A stretch of DNA of 8,494 nucleotides from Desulfobacterales bacterium (GTDB lineage Bacteria > Desulfobacterota > DSM-4660 > Desulfatiglandales > B25-G16): positions 1 to 8,494 of the forward strand of contig JABXJZ010000051.1 in NCBI GenBank assembly GCA_013375335.1, in the 5' to 3' direction. The position numbers and the translations under genes are program-made. The notes below the pieces were generated by a model that ran no database searches, was not told the origin of the DNA, and saw nothing but the letters and a program-made list of their open reading frames with translations. Positions 5,951-8,494 of this stretch are shown in pieces. The number at the start of each line of letters is the position of its first letter. Positions within the stretch are counted from its first letter, which is position 1.

Positions 5951-7132
5951 CTATTTCTTCTCATGCAGATAATACGCCATTCTCGTGGCCATAAGCACAC
6001 AAGCGGTCGTATTTAAGATCACGTTTTTGAATGTTTCTGAAAGGTTATTGTATTCTCCTTGGAGGTTTCCCATATCGAGCATATTTACCTTCAAATCCTT
6101 TGATGCCATCACCAAGGCAGAGCGAGGTTCATGGCCCATATCCATGAACGGCACATGTCCGAAGACGTCGTTTTTCCCAAGGGTCAATAGAGCTACATAA
6201 CCCTTTTTGCTCTGGCCAACCACGCACGACTCACCATCTGTTATGGTGAACGCCCCTTCCTTTGAGGAGCCCTTTTTCAAAATTACCTTTTTGCCTTCGG
6301 TCAATCCTTTCGTCTTGTTCTCCTTCATGAACAACTCTACAACCCTGTCGGTAACCTTTCTTAGCCTGCCATCCAGACTGAGAAGAAGCCCTTTGAAATC
6401 GGGTGATAGAGACGCATACTCCCTGGAAAGAGGCTCAGTATCCAGCAGACCCAGCCGAATGTCACCTGAAGCAGTTGCAGTAGCGCTTCGGCTATATGGG
6501 AGAAGTGACAGAGCGGTGAGAGTTCCTACAAAGCACCCGGCTCCAAGCCGGGCTACGGTCACTGGACCAGTGGGCGTTTCCCTGCTTATGTCCACCGTGC
6601 CTTCCAATATGACCCAAATCCACTTGCCATGTCCCCCTTGACTGACGATCCTCTCTCCGTCACGGTAATCCTCTTCCTCTAGGACATGGGAGTAATCCAC
6701 AAATGGTCCTTTTGTGACCTGAAGGACCTCTTCGCCCCCCTGTTTGGCTCCACCATTTTCTACCACAGGTGCCTCATCAAGGGAGGGGGGGCCCACCTTC
6801 TTGATCACCCCGTCGTCGACCATCTTTAGGGCATCGAGGACGATCTCCATTCGGCTCTGTTTGACCACATGCCCTACGTTGACCCCCTGTTCATTAAATT
6901 CGAATTTTCCCTCAGTCCATCCAAATAGGGCGTAGATAGCATCTATGCCCCGCAAGGAACCACTGGAGGCATTTACGGGGTTCCCATTGACAAAATATAT
7001 GAGCCCTGGGTTTGGGGCATATTGACTCTTAAGGTGCAATGTTCCGGTGCAGTTGTTCCCGCCCAGTATCTGGAAGAGATCTGGCAGGCTAACAAAGCTC
7101 AGGGCTCCTGAAAGTACTAGTTTACCAGCCAT
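5951..7132 (-). CDS. PATAN (DUF4388) protein with two degenerate cyclic-nucleotide-binding-like domains
   Basis: Likely cytoplasmic signalling adaptor of 393 residues; no signal peptide or membrane helix. Residues 4-110 form a PATAN/DUF4388 domain: LSFVSLPDLFQILGGNNCTG (11-30), TLHL (31-34), GLIYFVNGNPVNASSG (43-58), and the ALFGWTEGKFEF hallmark (68-79). A Gly/Glu-rich linker follows. A cNMP-binding-like beta-roll spans about 150-265 (DGERIVSQG, ILEGTVDIS). Its phosphate cassette reads FVGT (201-204), where FGE is usual, but keeps RSATA (215-219). A second roll spans about 278-385, with FGH (324-326) in place of FGE and RSA (337-339) kept. Loss of the cassette glutamate suggests weak or no cAMP/cGMP binding, or a different ligand. 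ATG 7132 has AGGGG about 8 bases upstream, overlapping the end of the GTPase gene 10 bases away. Coupling to an MglA-like GTPase implies it is an effector or regulator of that switch. The precise role is unknown. Confidence 0.85.
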   Translation of the reverse strand: MAGKLVLSGALSFVSLPDLFQILGGNNCTGTLHLKSQYAPNPGLIYFVNGNPVNASSGSLRGIDAIYALFGWTEGKFEFNEQGVNVGHVVKQSRMEIVLDALKMVDDGVIKKVGPPSLDEAPVVENGGAKQGGEEVLQVTKGPFVDYSHVLEEEDYRDGERIVSQGGHGKWIWVILEGTVDISRETPTGPVTVARLGAGCFVGTLTALSLLPYSRSATATASGDIRLGLLDTEPLSREYASLSPDFKGLLLSLDGRLRKVTDRVVELFMKENKTKGLTEGKKVILKKGSSKEGAFTITDGESCVVGQSKKGYVALLTLGKNDVFGHVPFMDMGHEPRSALVMASKDLKVNMLDMGNLQGEYNNLSETFKNVILNTTACVLMATRMAYYLHEKK

Positions 7133-7142
7133 GATAAATCCC

Positions 7143-7757
7143 CTACCTCGTCCATTCTAGTTCTCGCTGGAGATTGCGTAATGTCATTACCAGGCATTTC
7201 TTCAGCGTGTCCCGTACACCCATTCCCCTCAAGGCACTTGCCTCAAAGGAAGGGGCCTTGAGCTGACTGTTAAGGTCCCTTTCCATAACGTCCACGGGCA
7301 TGATAGGAATACGCTGCCCGTCGAGATCTCGCTTGTTATATTGCATAACCAGCGGAATCTTGAATATATCCACATTCTGTGCTGCCAGGTTTTGCTGTAG
7401 ATCCTTCAAAGACAACGCATTAGCCTTCCTGCGAACCTCAAGGGAATCGGCAACAAAGACCACGCCGTCAACATTCTTGAGAACCAGTCTCCTTGTGGAA
7501 CCATATTTTGGCTGCCCGGGCACTGTGTAAAGCTGAACCTTGACATCACAACCCCTGATCTTGCCTAGACCCATGGGAAGGAAATCAAAGAAGAGGGTCC
7601 GATCTCCTTTGGTATTAATGGAGACCATATCGCTCGTTGTGTATTGTTTGCCGGCCTTGAAGATGTATTCCAAATTGGTGGTCTTCCCGCCTCGGCCGGG
7701 GCCATAATAGACAATCTTGCACTCAATGACTCTATCTCTCGCATTGAAAACAGCCAT
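7143..7757 (-). CDS. MglA-like Ras-superfamily GTPase (polarity/motility switch)
   Basis: Small GTPase related to MglA, which sets the leading pole and directs type IV pili and gliding in Myxococcus. With the ATG at 7757 the protein has 204 residues. The P-loop is GPGRGGKTTN (19-28, Lys25, Thr26). Switch I contains GDRTLFFDFLP (51-61). The switch II motif is TVPGQ (78-82), with Thr replacing the usual Walker B Asp, an MglA hallmark. The base-recognition motifs are NKRD (141-144) and EASAL (172-176). From this start, G21, R53 (intrinsic arginine finger), T78 and Q82 have the same numbers as in M. xanthus MglA as I recall it, which supports ATG 7757. A GTG at 7769 would add four residues and has a poorer upstream site; AGGT lies just before 7757. 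It follows the TPR gene by 70 bases and precedes the PATAN gene by 10. No MglB (Roadblock GAP) gene lies in the window. Confidence 0.92.
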   Translation of the reverse strand: MAVFNARDRVIECKIVYYGPGRGGKTTNLEYIFKAGKQYTTSDMVSINTKGDRTLFFDFLPMGLGKIRGCDVKVQLYTVPGQPKYGSTRRLVLKNVDGVVFVADSLEVRRKANALSLKDLQQNLAAQNVDIFKIPLVMQYNKRDLDGQRIPIMPVDVMERDLNSQLKAPSFEASALRGMGVRDTLKKCLVMTLRNLQRELEWTR

Positions 7758-7827
7758 CAAACCTACCACATGTGCACTGCAAGGCCCCTTCTTGAAAGGT
7801 AGAATTCAGAAATCGCATAGCTCGTAG

Positions 7828-8494
7828 TCACGCCTCATCTATTCTTATATCGAGTGTGTAATCCCCTTGCCTTGGCCCAGATGTTATCAGTGTCTTTCCA
7901 GAAACCATGCCGTTGCCATTGAATACAGCTATAAGTGAGTAGCATTGCAGATCTGGCAGCTGGAGTCCAGGCTGGAAGGCATCTATCAGATCCTTATGCC
8001 TCGCTGGAATGACCACGCTGATAGTATTACCCGACTGAAAGCTCACCTGAAGGTCCACCCTTTGGCCCCTAAGGGGGCCGCCCTGCAATTGAAGGCCGAC
8101 CGAAGATATGTCGAGGACCTCGTCTTCCTTTTTCTCAGTTCTAGCCCTTTCATGAGGTGCTCCAGGTACCTGTGGAAGGTCAGTTTCAATGTCCCTCTTC
8201 TCGAAGATATCCTCAAGAAAGTCTCGTAGGTATTTCAGATCCCCCTTCGAGAATCCTTTGTGAGACACCCATCTTTCGAATTGAGCAATCGCTACCCTTG
8301 GGGAAGAGAAGTTCAGGTGACACCTAAGGATGTTCTTGGCCGCCTCAAGAGGCAGTGTATCTTGGTTTAGTAGCCTTTCAAATTCTGCCACGGCCTTCTC
8401 ATACTGACCGAATTTGGCCAGGGCTATAGCTCCTTCCATGGCGGCTGAGTCTGCATTTCTCGAGAACGAGAATAATTTCTGAATCAGATTTTGT
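7828..8494 (-). CDS. TPR protein with C-terminal beta-rich domain, N-terminus outside window
   Basis: The minus-strand frame has no stop between 8494 and the TGA at 7830-7828, so the 221 visible residues are the C-terminal part of a longer protein; the ATG at 8439 is probably internal. Residues from that Met read MEGAIALAKFGQYEKAVAEF, a clear TPR helix pair (A-x-x-K-F-G-Q-Y-E-K-A), and a second helical repeat follows (about 30-60, LEAAKNILRCHLNF and VAIAQFERWV). A charged linker (about 80-108) leads to a beta-rich domain of about 95 residues: LDISSVGLQLQGG, then LRGQRVDLQVSF, then SGKTLITSGPRQGDYTLDI at the end. DISSVG fits the DxSxxG half of the PilZ motif, but no RxxxR precedes it, so a PilZ assignment is weak. 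I do not recognise the full protein. Its place upstream of the MglA-like GTPase suggests a scaffold or adaptor in the same pathway. Confidence 0.75.
   Translation of the reverse strand, partial: QNLIQKLFSFSRNADSAAMEGAIALAKFGQYEKAVAEFERLLNQDTLPLEAAKNILRCHLNFSSPRVAIAQFERWVSHKGFSKGDLKYLRDFLEDIFEKRDIETDLPQVPGAPHERARTEKKEDEVLDISSVGLQLQGGPLRGQRVDLQVSFQSGNTISVVIPARHKDLIDAFQPGLQLPDLQCYSLIAVFNGNGMVSGKTLITSGPRQGDYTLDIRIDEA

Noticed and set aside
6207..6641. Plus-strand open frame of 144 codons opposite the PATAN gene
   Set aside because: Its translation is Ser/Pro-rich with no motif, while the minus strand has a well-formed PATAN-cNMP protein with a good ribosome binding site.

Overview
The window holds eight genes of a Gram-negative bacterium, most likely a deltaproteobacterium in the broad sense (Desulfobacterota or Myxococcota-like). 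That placement is an inference. It rests on an MglA-type GTPase beside a PATAN (DUF4388) protein, a six-domain ribosomal protein S1 downstream of cmk, and a type IV prepilin peptidase. No rRNA, tRNA, CRISPR array, insertion sequence or prophage gene was seen. Coding density is high and the base composition looks even throughout, so nothing suggests recent transfer.

Region 1 (1-1033) has a prepilin peptidase cut by the left window edge (minus strand) and a divergent YciO-type Sua5/YrdC protein (plus strand). Their best start codons overlap inside one CATG at 445-448. The yciO stop in turn overlaps the convergent sppA stop.

Region 2 (1030-5739, minus strand) reads hisC, cmk, rpsA (S1), sppA. 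hisC and cmk are separated by one base, and rpsA and sppA by nine. cmk and rpsA are separated by about 150 bases that carry a good sigma70-type promoter and a short leader with alternative hairpins. A second plausible promoter precedes hisC. The order resembles the widespread aromatic-biosynthesis/cmk/rpsA supra-operon with tyrA and aroA missing, so this HisC may also serve aromatic amino acid synthesis.

Region 3 (5951-8494, minus strand) is the least ordinary part. It holds a TPR protein with an uncharacterised C-terminal beta-rich domain (N-terminus outside the window), an MglA-like small GTPase, and a PATAN protein with two cyclic-nucleotide-binding-like domains whose key glutamates are replaced. 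The GTPase and the PATAN protein are tightly coupled. No MglB/Roadblock partner is visible. The set looks like a GTPase-centred polarity or motility signalling module. With the prepilin peptidase at the other end of the window, control of type IV pili is a reasonable but unproven guess.
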